Part shown: piece by piece, positions 36,009 through 49,379 of the stretch | Layout: each line of letters opens with the position of its first letter | How positions within the stretch are numbered: position 1 is the first letter of the stretch | DNA from: Tubiluchus corallicola | Taxonomy: Eukaryota; Priapulida; Priapulimorpha; Priapulimorphida; Tubiluchidae | Length of the DNA: 57,500 nt | Direction of reading: 5' to 3' | NCBI GenBank assembly: GCA_030141605.1 | Contig: JAQGDQ010000670.1 | Span: forward strand, 30,001-87,500 | Notes under the pieces: generated by a model | The model's input: the letters and a program-made list of their open reading frames with translations, nothing else | Database searches by the model: none | What the model was told of the DNA's origin: nothing | Translations under genes and position numbers: made by a program

Positions 36009-36475
36009 GTAAACGTAGCTTCAGTCAAAAATTTCCTGTCATATTTGAAGTTTTTGAAGTTTACTTTCAGGTTTTTTTTGAACTGATATTTAGTTAAAAA
36101 ATTAGATTTTGAAGCTTACTTTTACTTCTTTAACATGTTTAGTGACTTTCACTTTTCTTTTTAATGTTTTTATCTTCATATTTAAATACCTAATATCTAG
36201 ATATCTAAATGTCTATAAACGACGATGTTTATTGTACGCATGTGCAGAGTGACGTCTTGATTCTGTGCTAACATGCTAAGCGGTAGTCGAACGTGCCCCA
36301 CCCATTTCCAGAAGCAAATATTTAAACGAATTGTATGCATGATTTCATTCAGATATTTCGCCAAAAGACAATGGGCATATATATAGTATTTTCGATTTGA
36401 TAATTTAATAACACAACATAACTGTGTGGAACATCTGGCGTTGTTTAAATTGCGCAAAAATACGAATACGATATG
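36009..36475. other. Start of the second intron
   Basis: AT-rich DNA with no exon visible. Confidence 0.4.
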
Positions 36476-37062
36476 AAAGCAAGGTGAATTAAATTTACTA
36501 CTCAACTTACTACCCAGTGAAATAAAACAAATAGAATCTCTCCACCACTTTAAAAAGAAATTAAAAGAATGTCAATATAACAGGTTTCAACTTCCACATT
36601 GTGCATCTGATACTAATTACACAGACTCAACTTTCATCTACCCCCGCCCCTGACTCCATAAAACGATTAAAAATGCAAATTTTTTAAAAAAAATATGTAA
36701 TGTAACACGTGTTATGTTAGTTTTTTAATGTCAAATGTTTATATAGTGTAAATGTAATGCGTGAAATTTATGTAATGTAAAGCATGTTTCTGTTAATTGT
36801 GTCATGTCAAATGTATATATAGTGTAAAATATGTCACGTAAAATTTAATGTACTTTTGTAATATTGTTTTGTAAAAATATTTTAATATTGTGTTTGTAAA
36901 TATGTTCATTTATTGTATATAATTAGGCCTTAGTTTTGCACTTTAGTTTTCTTAATCTGCACTGGACGCATTTGTCTTGAACAGTGTTGTTATTTTAACA
37001 TTACGCTGAGGCTTACTCAATTTTATTATAATGAGTGAACCATTTTAATGACAAATAAAGAA

Positions 37063-37094
<32 letters not shown>
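36476..37094 (+). mobile_element. 5'-truncated LINE (family F): ORF2 tail, 3' UTR and (AT)n tail
   Basis: From about 36495 the + strand reads LLNLLPSEIKQIESLHHFKK and KLKECQYNRFQLPH, ending at the stop at 36651. This is the LWN.LP...K...SL..FK.KLK tail with Trp replaced. The 3' UTR shares CACTGGACGCATTTG..T.GAACAGTGT with the element at 46.8 kb. It ends TTTTAATGACAAATAAAGAA and runs into (TA)n at 37066-37094. Confidence 0.78.
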
Positions 37095-37099
<5 letters not shown>

Positions 37100-37344
37100 A
37101 ACGGAATGGCTTTATGCACAGCTAAATAAATTCCGTTTTCACAGCTGAATAAATGGCACCCGCAGACGTCGATAATTTAACACTTTATGTTGTTTACTCA
37201 CTTTCTTGATTATTTTCTGCATTGTTTGCTGTCATTAAAGTTTCGAGTTCTATACTTGGTTGTGACCGATTTTTTAACTTGGCCTTTCATACGACCAATT
37301 TCGCGTATAATGAATCGTCTAAATGCAAACTACGAGAAACATTG

Positions 37345-37965
37345 GCCAGTTTGTAAGCAAAGCCGGACCTAATGTTAAACTGTAAGTCAAAACAATCTAC
37401 TCTTTAAAATATTGAAAGGAAACATACAATTTTTTCAAAAATGACTCACGTGAAAGAATTATTACCACACAAACACAATTTCGTGTTCGCGTCACTAGTT
37501 CTTCGCATGCATTTCGCCATTCTCTAATTAGACGGACATTAACGCCTGAATTTCGGAAACGCATCGCACAAAAACAGGTGCTGTACCTCTCAGTTCAGAT
37601 GTTTTGGTTTGTGACGAACTGCTCATGCGTGAGTGCAGCCGTAAATTTGAAATTTGGATTTTTATCTTATAACTTGCCTAGTTGTAGTACAACACACTGA
37701 ATATCTTACAGTAGCACTGTACTTTAATTTTATCTCTCACAAACACGTGCAACACGCTCATGGAATGTTTTTGCTGTTGAAAATTATGTTAGTTTGTGAT
37801 GTCAGCAATAGTTGGGCTCGCCCACCGTTCACTAAGTTTTTAGTCTATTATCTAATTAACAGAAGAGCTTTTACAGTATTAATTGTGTAAAAATATATAC
37901 TTTCTATTGAACTTGAAAATGAGGTAGTATATGAAAAATCATCCTGTCTTCCTTTAAGAACTGAA
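37345..37965 (+). mobile_element. Dispersed non-coding element, family R2 copy 2
   Basis: This is the + strand counterpart of 21588-22172 and aligns over nearly its whole length. It starts near AAAGCCGGACCTAATG and ends near ATCATCCTGTCTTCCTTTAA. No ORF spans it. The dispersed repeat R1 copy 2 begins about 25 bp further on. Confidence 0.8.
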
Positions 37966-37989
37966 TGAAAAAGAATTATTAACCTCAAA

Positions 37990-38372
37990 CAAGTCATAAG
38001 TCATTTATTTCACATTACACATTTACAATAGTTTCATGTACAATATCTAGTGAAAGGGCCTACAATGAACATAATACAAATAAGAAATACTGCACAGGAA
38101 AAGCCTCAAACACTGTTCACTTCTACACGAAGGTAAATGTGTTGCGGGCAATCAAAAAGCAGGGTTTGTTAGATTGTCCCACACAGTGAAAGAAAAAAAA
38201 GTAATGGAAATAATCTGAAAATTTAAAGTGAAACGTGTGATAAAGAAAACATTAGTGCTACAGAATGGAATGGTGCAATGAATGAAGCTCATATATGAGA
38301 TGATATAAAAGATAGAAAGACTATTAGTTGCTAATAGTATGTAAAATTAAGATAACTTGATTAAGATAATAC
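37990..38372 (+). mobile_element. Dispersed non-coding repeat, family R1 copy 2
   Basis: Matches 13304-13683 in the same orientation (AAGTCATAAGTCATTTATTT onward; CACACAGTGAAAGAAAAAAA; ATGAATGAAGCTCATATATG). Differences are scattered substitutions and small indels. Its class is unknown. Confidence 0.8.
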
Positions 38373-39294
38373 CACTGTTTTGTCACCACTGTGAGGATGG
38401 ATACTGATAGAAATTTTGATTACTCACTGATACTTACTTAAAATTTGATTTTTTAGCATTTTTTAAATCTAGTAATAGATCTGCTATTTTTTGCGGATTG
38501 ACAAATCTCATTCATATCACGTTAATTATCGTCAAATGTCTGTGTATATAAAGTGAGAATGACAGAATGTGATAAAAACAAACTGAACGAAAATCTTTAG
38601 CCATTTGTTATTAGTTTAAAAAGCGATGTCATCTGTCACACACAGAGAGAGAGTAACTGAACGGCCACAATCAATTACTGTCAACTGGAAAATGAACTAA
38701 TTGTAACAAAATTTTTTGCCAATTTTCTCTTCGAAATTTTATATCTGAAGAAATTTACTGAATACTATTATTTAAGTACCATTGGACGTGCCTAACGCGG
38801 CAGGCATGACGCCAAGAGTTTATAGTAGCCTCATTACTGGATGTGGAGAATAACTCACATGAGCACATAGTTCGTTAAATTCGGTCAATTATTTTGTGAA
38901 GATTTGACATGTTAGTGGAAAGTAACTAACGCCGCGGAGTTGGCTTTACGTATAGTGGAAATATCGTAATGCTCTCTAATTATAATTGAATGCAACATGA
39001 ACCACCTGACTGCAGTGATTACAGCTCCCCTGGCGGCGATTAGCTCAAGTCTAGCGAACTGCTGAGACCGCGGGCAAACTAAATTAATAAGTCTGCACTG
39101 TAATTTTGAATGTGTCTTAAACCAATTTTGTCAGACGCACCTGCAGAATGAAGCCAGTTCGTTTCATTACCGGTTCATTCTGCTGCTTGGCGTCAGTATC
39201 ATAGCAACTTTAATATAACAAAACATTGTTCAAGGCCTGTTGTTTTGCTTCGCTTATCTAAATGCCCGGATGAAGAACAAGCACAGAAGGGCTG
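38373..39294. other. Intronic DNA
   Basis: No feature that I can support. Confidence 0.4.
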
Positions 39295-39640
39295 TTTTAT
39301 GGGGTTTTTTAGATTTAATAGATTTATTTCGCAATAAACATGCACATATACATTACATGTGCATCGATAATCAGTTTTTGTTAATACAAAAATATGATAC
39401 AATTCATGAATTCTACGCTAGAGACCTAAGAAGCTAGCTTATGGTAGGCCACTAGAATTAGTTACGAAAAAAATTACAATATATACAGATACAATGTTCC
39501 AATATATACAAATACAAATACAGGTGGGAAGTAATAAAAATATTATTATACTAGAGGGGAAGTTTTTGAAAAAGAAAAACAACAAATCATGATTGAGTGA
39601 TCAGTTATATGTTTCAAGTAAGTTTAATTTATAATTTTTT
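39295..39640 (-). mobile_element. Possible LINE 3' UTR
   Basis: Read on the - strand, a stretch containing GCCTACCATAAGCTAGCTTC (a small stem) and TAGAATTCATGAATTGTATC ends TTGCGAAATAAATCTATTAA. The stem and AATAAA ending resemble CR1/L2-like 3' UTRs, but no coding tail or second copy is present. Confidence 0.3.
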
Positions 39641-39829
39641 TTTAAATATGGACAGCGAGTTGACATTTTAAATGGGCTCAAGTAAAAGTTATTATAAAAA
39701 TAAACTTATGAGTTAATTCGATTCTTGATAATTTTCAATTTGGACCGATTTATGGTAAATTTGATCGTTTTTCCTACATTATGTCCCGCAAGTTCATTTG
39801 CCGTTCAGTAAGACTGTTTCTCTTTTAGA

Positions 39830-41476
39830 CGACTCTTTAATAGTGTTGTACAGGGGCCAGGGGGCGTCTCTTTAATAGTGTAGTACAGGGACCAGTGGGC
39901 GTCTCTTTAATAGTGTAGTACAGGGACCAGTGGGCGTCTCTTTAATAGTGTAGTACAAGGGCCAGTGGACGTCTCTTTAATAGTGTAGAACAGGGACAAA
40001 TGGACGTCTCTTTAATAGTGTAGTTCAGGGACCAGTGGGCGTCTCTTTAATAGTGTTGTACAGGGACCAGTGGGCGTCTCTTTAATAGTGTAGTTCAGGG
40101 GCCAGTGGGCGTCTCTTTAATAGTGTAGTTCAGGGACCAGTGGACGTCTCTTTAATAGTGTAGTACAGGGGCCAGTGGGCGTCTCTTTAATAGTGTTGTA
40201 CAGGGACCAGTGGGCGTCTCTTTAATAGTGTAGAACAGGGACCAGTGGACGTCTCTTTAATAGTGTAGTACAGGGGCCAGTGGGCGTCTCTTTAATAGTG
40301 TTGTACAGGGACCAGTGGGCGTCTTTTTAATAGTGTAGTACAGGGGCCAGTGGGCGTCTCTTTAATAGTGTAGAACAGGGACCAGTGGGCGTCTCTTTAA
40401 TAGTGTAGTACAGGGGCCAGTGGGCGTCTCTTTAATAGTGTAGTACAGGGACCAGTGGACGTCTCTTTAATAGTGTAGTACAGGGACCAGTGGACGTCTC
40501 TTTAATAGTGTAGTTCAGGGACCAGTGGGCGTCTCTCTAATAGTGTAGTACAGGGGTCAGTGGGCGTCTCTTTAATAGTGTAGTACAGGGGCCAGTGGGC
40601 GTCTCTTTAATAGTGTAGAACAGGGACCAGTGGGCGTCTCTTTAATAGTGTAGTACAGGGACCAGTGGACGTCTCTTTAATAGTGTAGTACAGGGGCCAG
40701 TGGGCGTCTCTTTAATAGTGTAGAACAGGGACCAGTGGGCGTCTCTTTAATAGTGTAGTACAGGGGCCAGTGGGCGTCTCTTTAATAGTGTAGTACAGGG
40801 GCCAGTGGGCGTCTCTTTAATAGTGTGGTACAGGGACCAGTGGGCGTCTCTTTAATAGTGTAGTACAGGGGCCAGTGGGCGTCTCTTTAATAGTGTAGAA
40901 CAGGGACCAGTGGGCGTCTCTTTAATAGTGTAGTACAGGGGCCAGTGGGCGTCTCTTTAATAGTGTAGTACAGGGACCAGTGGGCGTCTCTTTAATAGTG
41001 TAGTACAGGGGTCAGTGGACGTCTCTTTAATAGTGTAGTTCAGGGGCCAGTGGGCGTCTCTTTAATAGTGTAGTACAGGGGCCAGTGGGCGTCTCTTTAA
41101 TAGTGTAGTACAGGAACCAGTGGGCGTCTCTTTAATAGTGTAGTACAGGGGCCAGTGGGCGTCTCTTTAATAGTGTAGTACAGGGGGTCAGTGGGCGTCT
41201 CTTTAATAGTGTTGTACAGGGAACAGTGGGCGTCTCTTTAATAGTGTAGTACAGGGACCAGTGGACGTCACTTTAATAGTGTAGTACAGGGGCCAGTGGA
41301 CGTCTCTTTAATAGTGTAGTACAGGGACCAGTGGGCGTCTCTTTAATAGTGTAGTACAGGGGCCAGTGGGCGTCTATTTAATAGTGTAGAACAGGGACCA
41401 GTGGGCGTCTCTTTAATAGTGTAGTACAGGGACCAGTGGACGTCACTTTAATAGTGTAGTACAGGGGCCAGTGGGA
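39830..41476. repeat. 35-bp minisatellite, about 47 copies
   Basis: Unit GTCTCTTTAATAGTGTAGTA plus CAGGGGCCAGTGGGC, period 35. Units vary at GTAC/GAAC/GTTC, GGGGCC/GGGACC and GGGC/GGAC. Variants often alternate and whole runs recur, so multi-unit blocks have been copied. It is the largest array in the window after the 41-bp array and the (CCTT)n and (GAT)n tracts. No frame is open across it. Confidence 0.95.
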
Positions 41477-41842
41477 GCTCTATACAATGTCATTATTATA
41501 GGCTTGGTAAACGTAAAAGACAAAGTAAGCAAATATGTCAATGAACAAAACATAAAATGTGAAATATGCAGAAATATGCTTCCAATTTCGGTATTTCCGT
41601 ATTTCCTAAACTGCGCCGTGTTTGATCATCTGATTATTTTGTGAAGTTCAGTTTTTCCAAGACCTTTCTTCGTAATTTAACTTGACTTTTATTCACAAAA
41701 AACACCAGCTGAAGTAAAGCCTGCAAACGCTCTTGACGTGCCACGATGTATGAAAATTTGCGCTGTAAAACTCAAACGTATAATTTCCATTTTTGATGAG
41801 GTGGCAACATAAAGTCAACGAGCCAATCAGCTATTCTTATTT
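41477..41842. other. Intronic DNA
   Basis: No feature that I can support. Confidence 0.4.
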
Positions 41843-42911
41843 GAATGAGCGCCAGTAGTAGCAGTCACAACGCAGCAGCGTGCAACACTGTGCTGCCTGC
41901 AGACCAAATGCAAACTGAGTCAGTTATTTCAGTATACGCGCCAGTAGTAGCAGTCACAATGCATCAACGTGCGACACTGTGCTGCCTGCAGACCAAATGC
42001 AAACTGAGTCAGTTATTTCAGCATACGCGCCAGTAGTAGCAGTCACAATGCACCAGCATGCAACACTGTGCTGCATGCAGACCAAATGCAAACTGAGTCA
42101 GTTATTTCAGCATACGCGCCAGTAGTAGCAGTCACAATGCACCAGCGTGCAACACTCTGCTGCCTGCAGACCAAATGCAAACTGAGTCAGTTATTTCAGC
42201 ATACGCGCCAGTAGTAGCAGTCACAATGCACCAGCGTGCAACACTCTGCTGCCTGCAGACCAAATGCAAACTGAGTCAGTTATTTCAGCATACGCGCCAG
42301 TAGTAGCAGTCACAACACACCAGCATGCAACACTGTGCTGCCTGCAGACCAAATGCAAACTGAGTCAGTTATTTCTGCATACGCGCCAGTAGTAGCAGTC
42401 ACAATGCACCAGCGTGCAACACTGTGCTGCCTGCAGACCAAATGCAAACTGAGTCAGTTATTTCAGCATACGCGCCAGTAGTAGCAGTCACAATGCACCA
42501 GCGTGCGACACTGTGCTGCGTGCAGACCAAATGCAAATTGAGTCAGTTATTTCAGCATACGCGCCAGTAGTAGCAGTCACAATGCACCAGCGTGCAACAC
42601 TGTGCTGCCTGCAGACCAAATGCAAACTGAGTCAGTTATTTCTGCATACGCGCCAGTAGTAGCAGTCACAACGCACTAGCATGCAACACTGTGCTGCCTG
42701 CAGACCAAATGCAAACTGAGTCAGTTATTTCAGCATACGCGCCGGTAGTAGCAGTCACAATGCACCAGCGTGCAACACTCTGCTGCCTGCAGACCAAATG
42801 CAAACTGAGTCAGTTATTTCAGCATACGCGCCAGTAGTAGCAGTCACAATGCACCAGCGTGCAACACTGTGCTGCCTGCAGACCAAATGCAAACTGAGTC
42901 AGTTATTTCAA
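41843..42911. repeat. 89-bp minisatellite carrying an AP-1-like site, 12 copies
   Basis: CCAGTAGTAGCAGTCACAA recurs every 89 bp (41852, 41941, 42030 and on). Each unit also has CTGCCTGCAGACC and AACTGAGTCAGTTATTT. TGAGTCA is the consensus for AP-1 (bZIP) binding, here centred in a nearly perfect palindrome. Variation between units is low. Whether any factor binds is unknown. Confidence 0.95.
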
Positions 42912-43138
42912 AGTGAAATGCGCCAACCACTTCAAGAAGCACTTTTTTGGGCCAACGTGTATACGCTCTTCGAACGAGAAGCAAAGGAAATGATACCTTT
43001 TAAGTTTGTAGAATGTCTACACTGCTTTATAACTTTTAAGTATAATCTGAAGTGATTGAACGACATTAACCTATTTAATTACTCTTGCTTCGATTCTGCT
43101 TTAATTTTGGAATGATAATTATGATTAATGATAGGCAA
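42912..43138. other. Intronic DNA
   Basis: No feature that I can support. Confidence 0.35.
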
Positions 43139-43598
43139 TGAAGACAGGATGATTTTTCATATACTATCCCATTTCCAAGTCCAATAGAAAGTACAAATTT
43201 GAATACGATTAACACTGCAAAAGCGTTGCTGATAATTAAATAATAGATTAGAAACTTAATTAACGGTGGGCGAGCCCAACTATAATTGATGACATCACAA
43301 ACTAACATAATTTTCAACAGCAAAAACGTTTTATTACAACACACTGAATATCTTACAGTAGCACTGTACTTCAATTTTCGCATTTGCAAACACGTGCAAC
43401 ACGCTCGTGGAATATTTCTGCTGTTGAAAATTATGTTAGTTTGTGACGCCATCAATAATTGGGCTCGCACGTCGTTAATTAAGTTTCTAATCTATTATTT
43501 AATTATCAGAAACGCTTTTGCAGCATTAAGTGTTAAAATATATACTTTTATCAAGCTTGAAAATGGGGTAGTATATGAAAAATCATCATGTCTTCCTT
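43139..43598. mobile_element. Foldback derivative of family R2: arms of about 195 bp, loop of about 70 bp
   Basis: The left arm (43139-43333, GAAGACAGGATGATTTTTCA onward) is the inverted copy of the right arm (43404-43598), with about 85-90% agreement by eye. The right arm plus loop match 37680-37965 of the R2 element at 37.3 kb. The 5' part of R2 is therefore missing here and has been replaced by an inverted second copy of its 3' end. It would form a long snap-back. Frames of 114 and 131 codons here are shadows of the repeat. Confidence 0.8.
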
Positions 43599-44600
43599 TC
43601 AGTTTTAGAGTGCTGCTTCAAAAGACGTAGAAAGCGTTTTTGTACATATACCTACACACCGAATTGATGCTTTTGTAGTTCTGCAGCTTTTACTGGCTTA
43701 CAAATGTGACATACACGTAATCCTAATGCAGTTTACCTGCACGGATTGCGTTTGTATTAGGCAGGTGCAACATCGCTAATTCGTATAAAATCTAAACTGT
43801 TCTTGGTAATTACGTGTGTTGCTTCACCGTATGACACCTGCTTCTAGCTGCTTCACGACATAGTCGTTAAGTAACTAGGAGACTTGCATGCAATCCTCTA
43901 GGCGCTCCTATGAACTTACGTTGGGACGTGTACTCCCCCTTTCAAGACCACAAGCGTTCGCTGCATTTTGCATGGGTTCATGAAAATTGCTCTGACGAAG
44001 CAGCGACTACGTTATAGTTGATAATTTTTGTAGGTTTCTACTCCTCATAAAATGGAGTTTCATGCAAAATTATATATGTAATGCATTTACTTGCCTTTGA
44101 AAAATTAACAATCGACTTTTGACGAATAAACTGAAAAAAAGCTTTCAGTAACTGGAGTATTTGCACTGTAACAAAGTACAGTATCGCTTGTGTGAAATCA
44201 GGTAATGCAGATATTTTCAACTATCCAGACGCAACACTGTGATAAACTTGTGTCCTACGTCTTCCCTATTTTTAACAAAAAATTCCTGTTAAAAGATGAG
44301 ATGACCTTAATTTGTCCTTGGCTGTTCGGGCAGTTTTTCCAGGAACTCTGTACAACAGAGGGTTCTCTTGGGCTGTAACAAACAGGCGATCAATACAATA
44401 ATGTGTACGGTCACGCAAGTGTACACCTGCCTAGACTACTAAAAAGACTAAGTTAGATTGCCTGAAAAGGATGCGTCGTTCCTAACTTCATCCAATTAAA
44501 TCACTTATAAAAATATGCAAATAAATAGCATGATCGGATAATAATTATTCTCCTGAATAGAACATTACCTGATTTGTGGTAATTTAGTTATGTCTGTGCT
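43599..44600. other. Intronic DNA
   Basis: No feature that I can support over this 1 kb. Confidence 0.4.
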
Positions 44601-44608
44601 CACATAAG

Positions 44609-44850
44609 CAGGGCCTATTTCGGGGGGGGGGGTGAAGTGGGAATACTTCCCCGGGGCCTCACCCTCACCCTCCTAACATTTTTTTTCTTTATGCGAACAT
44701 ACTGTATAACTCCATATTTTCTCTTCGAAAATGCTTCTCCGGTGTTCTAGCAGTTCAAAAATTTTCTGAACTGGCGCTTCGACCCCCCCCCCAGAGGAGG
44801 CCTCATACGCCCCACTTCCCCGGGCCTCGCTTAGGCTGAAATAGGCCCTG
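44609..44850. mobile_element. hAT-type MITE with 13-bp inverted ends
   Basis: The left end CAGGGCCTATTTC and the right end GAAATAGGCCCTG are perfect inverted repeats. The element is 242 bp and has no ORF. The flanks are CACATAAG (44601-44608) and CATATAAG (44851-44858), an 8-bp target duplication with one mismatch. CAGGG ends with 8-bp duplications are the hallmark of hAT transposons. G- and C-rich runs inside (44621-44632; 44784-44792) add a second inverted block. Confidence 0.85.
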
Positions 44851-44858
44851 CATATAAG

Positions 44859-45361
<503 letters not shown>

Positions 45362-45444
45362 TATTAACGCAGAAAGACAAAGCTTTCACCAATAATAGCT
45401 GAGAATGATGTCCATACACACACACTGTGGCAGTGAGCAACCTA

Positions 45445-45955
45445 CTTCTTGAGTTCTTCTTCTTCTTCTTCCCAGCTTTTCCCTATTCGGGGTCGCCGTT
45501 GTGAATGAGTCTTCTCCACGCATTCCTGTTGTTGACCATCTCTTCATTTATGTGTTCCCTTCCCACATGATCTTCACCGACTCTTCTTTTCAGGTGTCCA
45601 TACCATCGCAGTCTTGCGAGGCTTCCATTACTTTTACTGTTCCTCTGATATTATTATTTCTAATTTTATCTCTTCTAGTTATTCCCACCATTCATCTCAA
45701 CATCCTCATCTCCGCCACACCCATTTTCTTCTCTTCGGTCTTCTTTAGAGAAGCTGCTTCCAGCCCATAGAGTAGAGCGGGTCTGACCACTTCTTTGTGG
45801 ACTTTACCTTTAAGTCTCACCGACTCATTCATAGAAGGTTTTGGCGCCGTTTTTACAGGCGGATACCCTTCCTGACCCTAACCCTCCCTATTTATCTGGG
45901 CTTGGGACCGGCACTAAATTGGGCTGGCTTGCCCCCCCCCCAGTGGCTAGGTTGC
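45445..45955 (-). mobile_element. Broken LINE: ORF2 C-terminal region
   Basis: The - strand reads [20 protein letters not shown], then [23 protein letters not shown], a stop where Trp is expected, MVGITRRDKIRNNNIRGTVK, a frameshift, and RLRWYGHLKRR. It ends AWRRLIHNGDPE followed by a stop and a run of AAG codons. [11 protein letters not shown]...W.....E...L...EMRMLRWM.G..R.DKIRN..IRG and WYGHL.RR form the standard end of one very widespread LINE group. The copy is inactivated by one nonsense and at least one frameshift. GC-rich sequence at 45838-45955 belongs to the same element. Confidence 0.85.
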
Positions 45956-46639
45956 AACCCACTTCTTGACTCATGAGTAAAATATCAATGTCTCTGTTCA
46001 ATGGGCTTGCTTAACATTTGAGAACTTCATAATTTCAAAATTTCTTGCTTCTAAGCTGACGTGGCTAACACTGAGGTAAAAGAGACAATACAGCACTAGA
46101 AGCAATTTTGGTCACAGGATAATGGACAAACAGATTTCCAACAACGAAATGGCCCAGTAAAGGAATACCTCAAAAAAATGGGTAGGGCAAAAAGATATGG
46201 TCATTGGTTCTTGGACGAGCAAGCAAAGTGTAATCTAACTCATGTAAAATATGTTATGTAAAGATTTAAAATTATATACCGAAAAGCTAACGTACATCAA
46301 ATGATCAAAATTTTTACTTTTCAGTAATATGTTAAACTAATTACACTATAGGCTTAAATTGCGTTTCCAAGATCGGTAAAGTATATGATTGGTTAGTTGT
46401 TTGGATGTTGGCTCTTTGGTTAAGATGATTGGTCGGTTGAACGATTGTTTTATCATTTGGCTGTTTGATTTGCTGACTGGCTGTTGTTCGTTTATTCTGT
46501 TATGTCAAGTAATAGCCAAGCAGTCGGTCGGTAATTCCGATTTTGCTCAGCCTGTTTTGCTCAATAATCATTATTTGGTTAATTTATGGCATAAAATATT
46601 TTCGACGTGTTATTCGATTTATAACAGTTTTGAAAATAT
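45956..46639. other. Intronic DNA
   Basis: No feature that I can support. The 187-codon frame (46389-46952, +) overlaps the next LINE in another frame and has no family signature, so I do not call it. Confidence 0.4.
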
Positions 46640-47354
46640 TACAGGTATGGCGTTCACGTTTTTTCCAACTTTCCCCTCTTTATCCGTGGAGGTGCAACTA
46701 ATATCACTGTTACTAACGAAAATCCTCAATAGAATTTTAAACAGTTTCCTCTGCACCCCATTTGAAACAAGTCTGGTCCGGGACTCAAGGTCAGCTTTCG
46801 GTACAAATTCTGGCAAAATAATGAATTTCTTGCAAACTTTCTTTCTGTTCTCGACTTGTCTCAAACTCTCCTGTTTCTCTATAAATGTATCAACAATATT
46901 AATTCTCCTTTCAAAAACAATAAGCTCCCACTTCTTAAAAACCACAGTATGAATAACAGAACACTAAATTTAAGAAACATTAGAACGAACAATCAATATG
47001 GAAAGAATTCCACTACTAAGCGAGCAATACAACTTTGGAACTCATTACCGACATCACTAAAACACAGCAGCTCTTTATCAATATTCAAGTCTAAATTAAA
47101 AAAAACATTTAATGACTCGTTTTGAATATCCGACATACGAACACGATGATACTTACACAAATCATAATTTCCTTTTTTCTAGACCTTACTAAACTAGTTT
47201 ATATTTTATTTTTGAATTTCTAGTTGCACTTATAGTTTAGCTTGCACCAGACGCATTTGCCCAGAACGGTGTATGTTTTTTATATGAACTAACACTGATT
47301 GTCTGTCTTTTATTGTGATGGTCAATGTTTTTAAAATGGCAAATAAAGATTTTA
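46640..47354 (+). mobile_element. 5'-truncated LINE (family F): ORF2 C-terminus, 3' UTR and (CTA)n tail
   Basis: The frame 46856-47125 reads TLLFLYKCINNINSPFKNNK, NHSMNNRTLNLRNIRTNNQYG, then AIQLWNSLPTSLKHSSSLSI FKSKLKKTF and a stop. It is the best preserved LWNSLP-type tail in the window. The 3' UTR (about 225 bp) ends AAAATGGCAAATAAAGATTT and passes directly into (CTA)n. A second copy at 50415-50897 is nearly identical. Sequence upstream to about 46640 may be older ORF2 sequence, but I cannot read it reliably. Confidence 0.85.
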
Positions 47355-47365
47355 CTACTACTACA

Positions 47366-47445
<80 letters not shown>

Positions 47446-47600
47446 CACTACCACTACCACTACCACTACCACTACCATTACCACTACCACTACCACTACC
47501 ACTACCACTACCACTACCACTACCACTACCACTACCACTACCACTACCACTACCACTACCACTACCACTACCACTACCACTACTACTACTACTACTACAT
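47355..47600. repeat. (CTA)n with a (CTACCA)n core
   Basis: Pure CTA flanks enclose about 23 units of the hexanucleotide CTACCA (47441-47580). It starts at the 3' end of the family F LINE, so it is probably that element's expanded tail, with a later hexamer expansion. Confidence 0.96.
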
Positions 47601-48463
47601 CAGTCTAGCACACAAATGTAGTTCTCGTGCTTTTTACAGATAGCTTTATTTTTGGTTGCTTACAAAGAATCAAGTAAGAAACTCCAGCTCAGTTCATTAG
47701 ATATCACATGTGATAAGGGCGGAAGGAAAAATCACGTTAGAAAGCTCGGAGGCTGATCCATGCAATCAGGGGTGGCTGCTGTGAAATACACGAAATACAA
47801 TATTCAACATTGCACGGTGCTGGTAGACTTTTCACAGCAAAAATAAGCTTAAGTGCGGACTGACATATTAAAAAAATTGCTAAAACTAAAACGTTCATTC
47901 ATTCTCACTTTCCTGTCACTTTCCCGACACACCTAAATTCGTGCGCGAACTGGATCTGCCTACAGACTTTAAATGCAAATATGCTGATTGGATGAGTCTC
48001 TCCCTAGATAACCAATATCGAAATTGTATGGAACTATTTTCTAGCGCGCAATTGCCGCCACATCAGTCACGATTACGTAACACGCTCGCTAAATTACAAA
48101 GGCGTTAAACTTTATAGTCGCCAAATACACTTAAAGAGGCTGCATTTCATGAAGTGAATCGTTTCCCGGCTTAATTTGCATACAGTCAAAGTATAACGAA
48201 CCGAGAAAGGGAGATTTTTCAACTTGAGTTTGAATCAATAAAAAGTTAACAAATTTATATGTTTCACTGTAAAGCACTTTTTCATGTCTAGTAATTAATC
48301 TAAGTGGTATTTACAAATTTGCATGGGTAATTAATTACCCCTATTCTCTTTTTGCTCGTTTTTCTTCTGCATTCAAAAGAGAGTTTTAAATATTATTTAA
48401 ACTTGTCTTTCCCACGCGGAAAATGCAAACATGCTTACAGGGAGAGCTCGAAGATTGGAGAAA
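47601..48463. other. Intronic DNA
   Basis: No feature that I can support. Confidence 0.4.
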
Positions 48464-49230
<767 letters not shown>

Positions 49231-49379
49231 TTATTCACTTTCTATATATAACAAAATTGATACACATTGAATATATTAATGACTACGCTTTGAATTTTGA
49301 AGATTATTATCCAGCATTTTTGAAACTGTTGCAAAAATAGCTTACATGTTGTACGATCCTAGTTTTTTGAACTAAGATT
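49231..49379. other. Intronic DNA
   Basis: Short AT-rich spacer that may include 3' UTR of the LINE that follows. Confidence 0.35.

Noticed and set aside
39830-41476. CRISPR-like regular array
   Set aside because: The units are contiguous 35-bp repeats without unique spacers. The sequence context is eukaryotic, with introns, LINEs and microsatellites.
46389-46952. 187-codon frame (+)
   Set aside because: It overlaps the LINE ORF2 tail in a different frame and shows no family signature.
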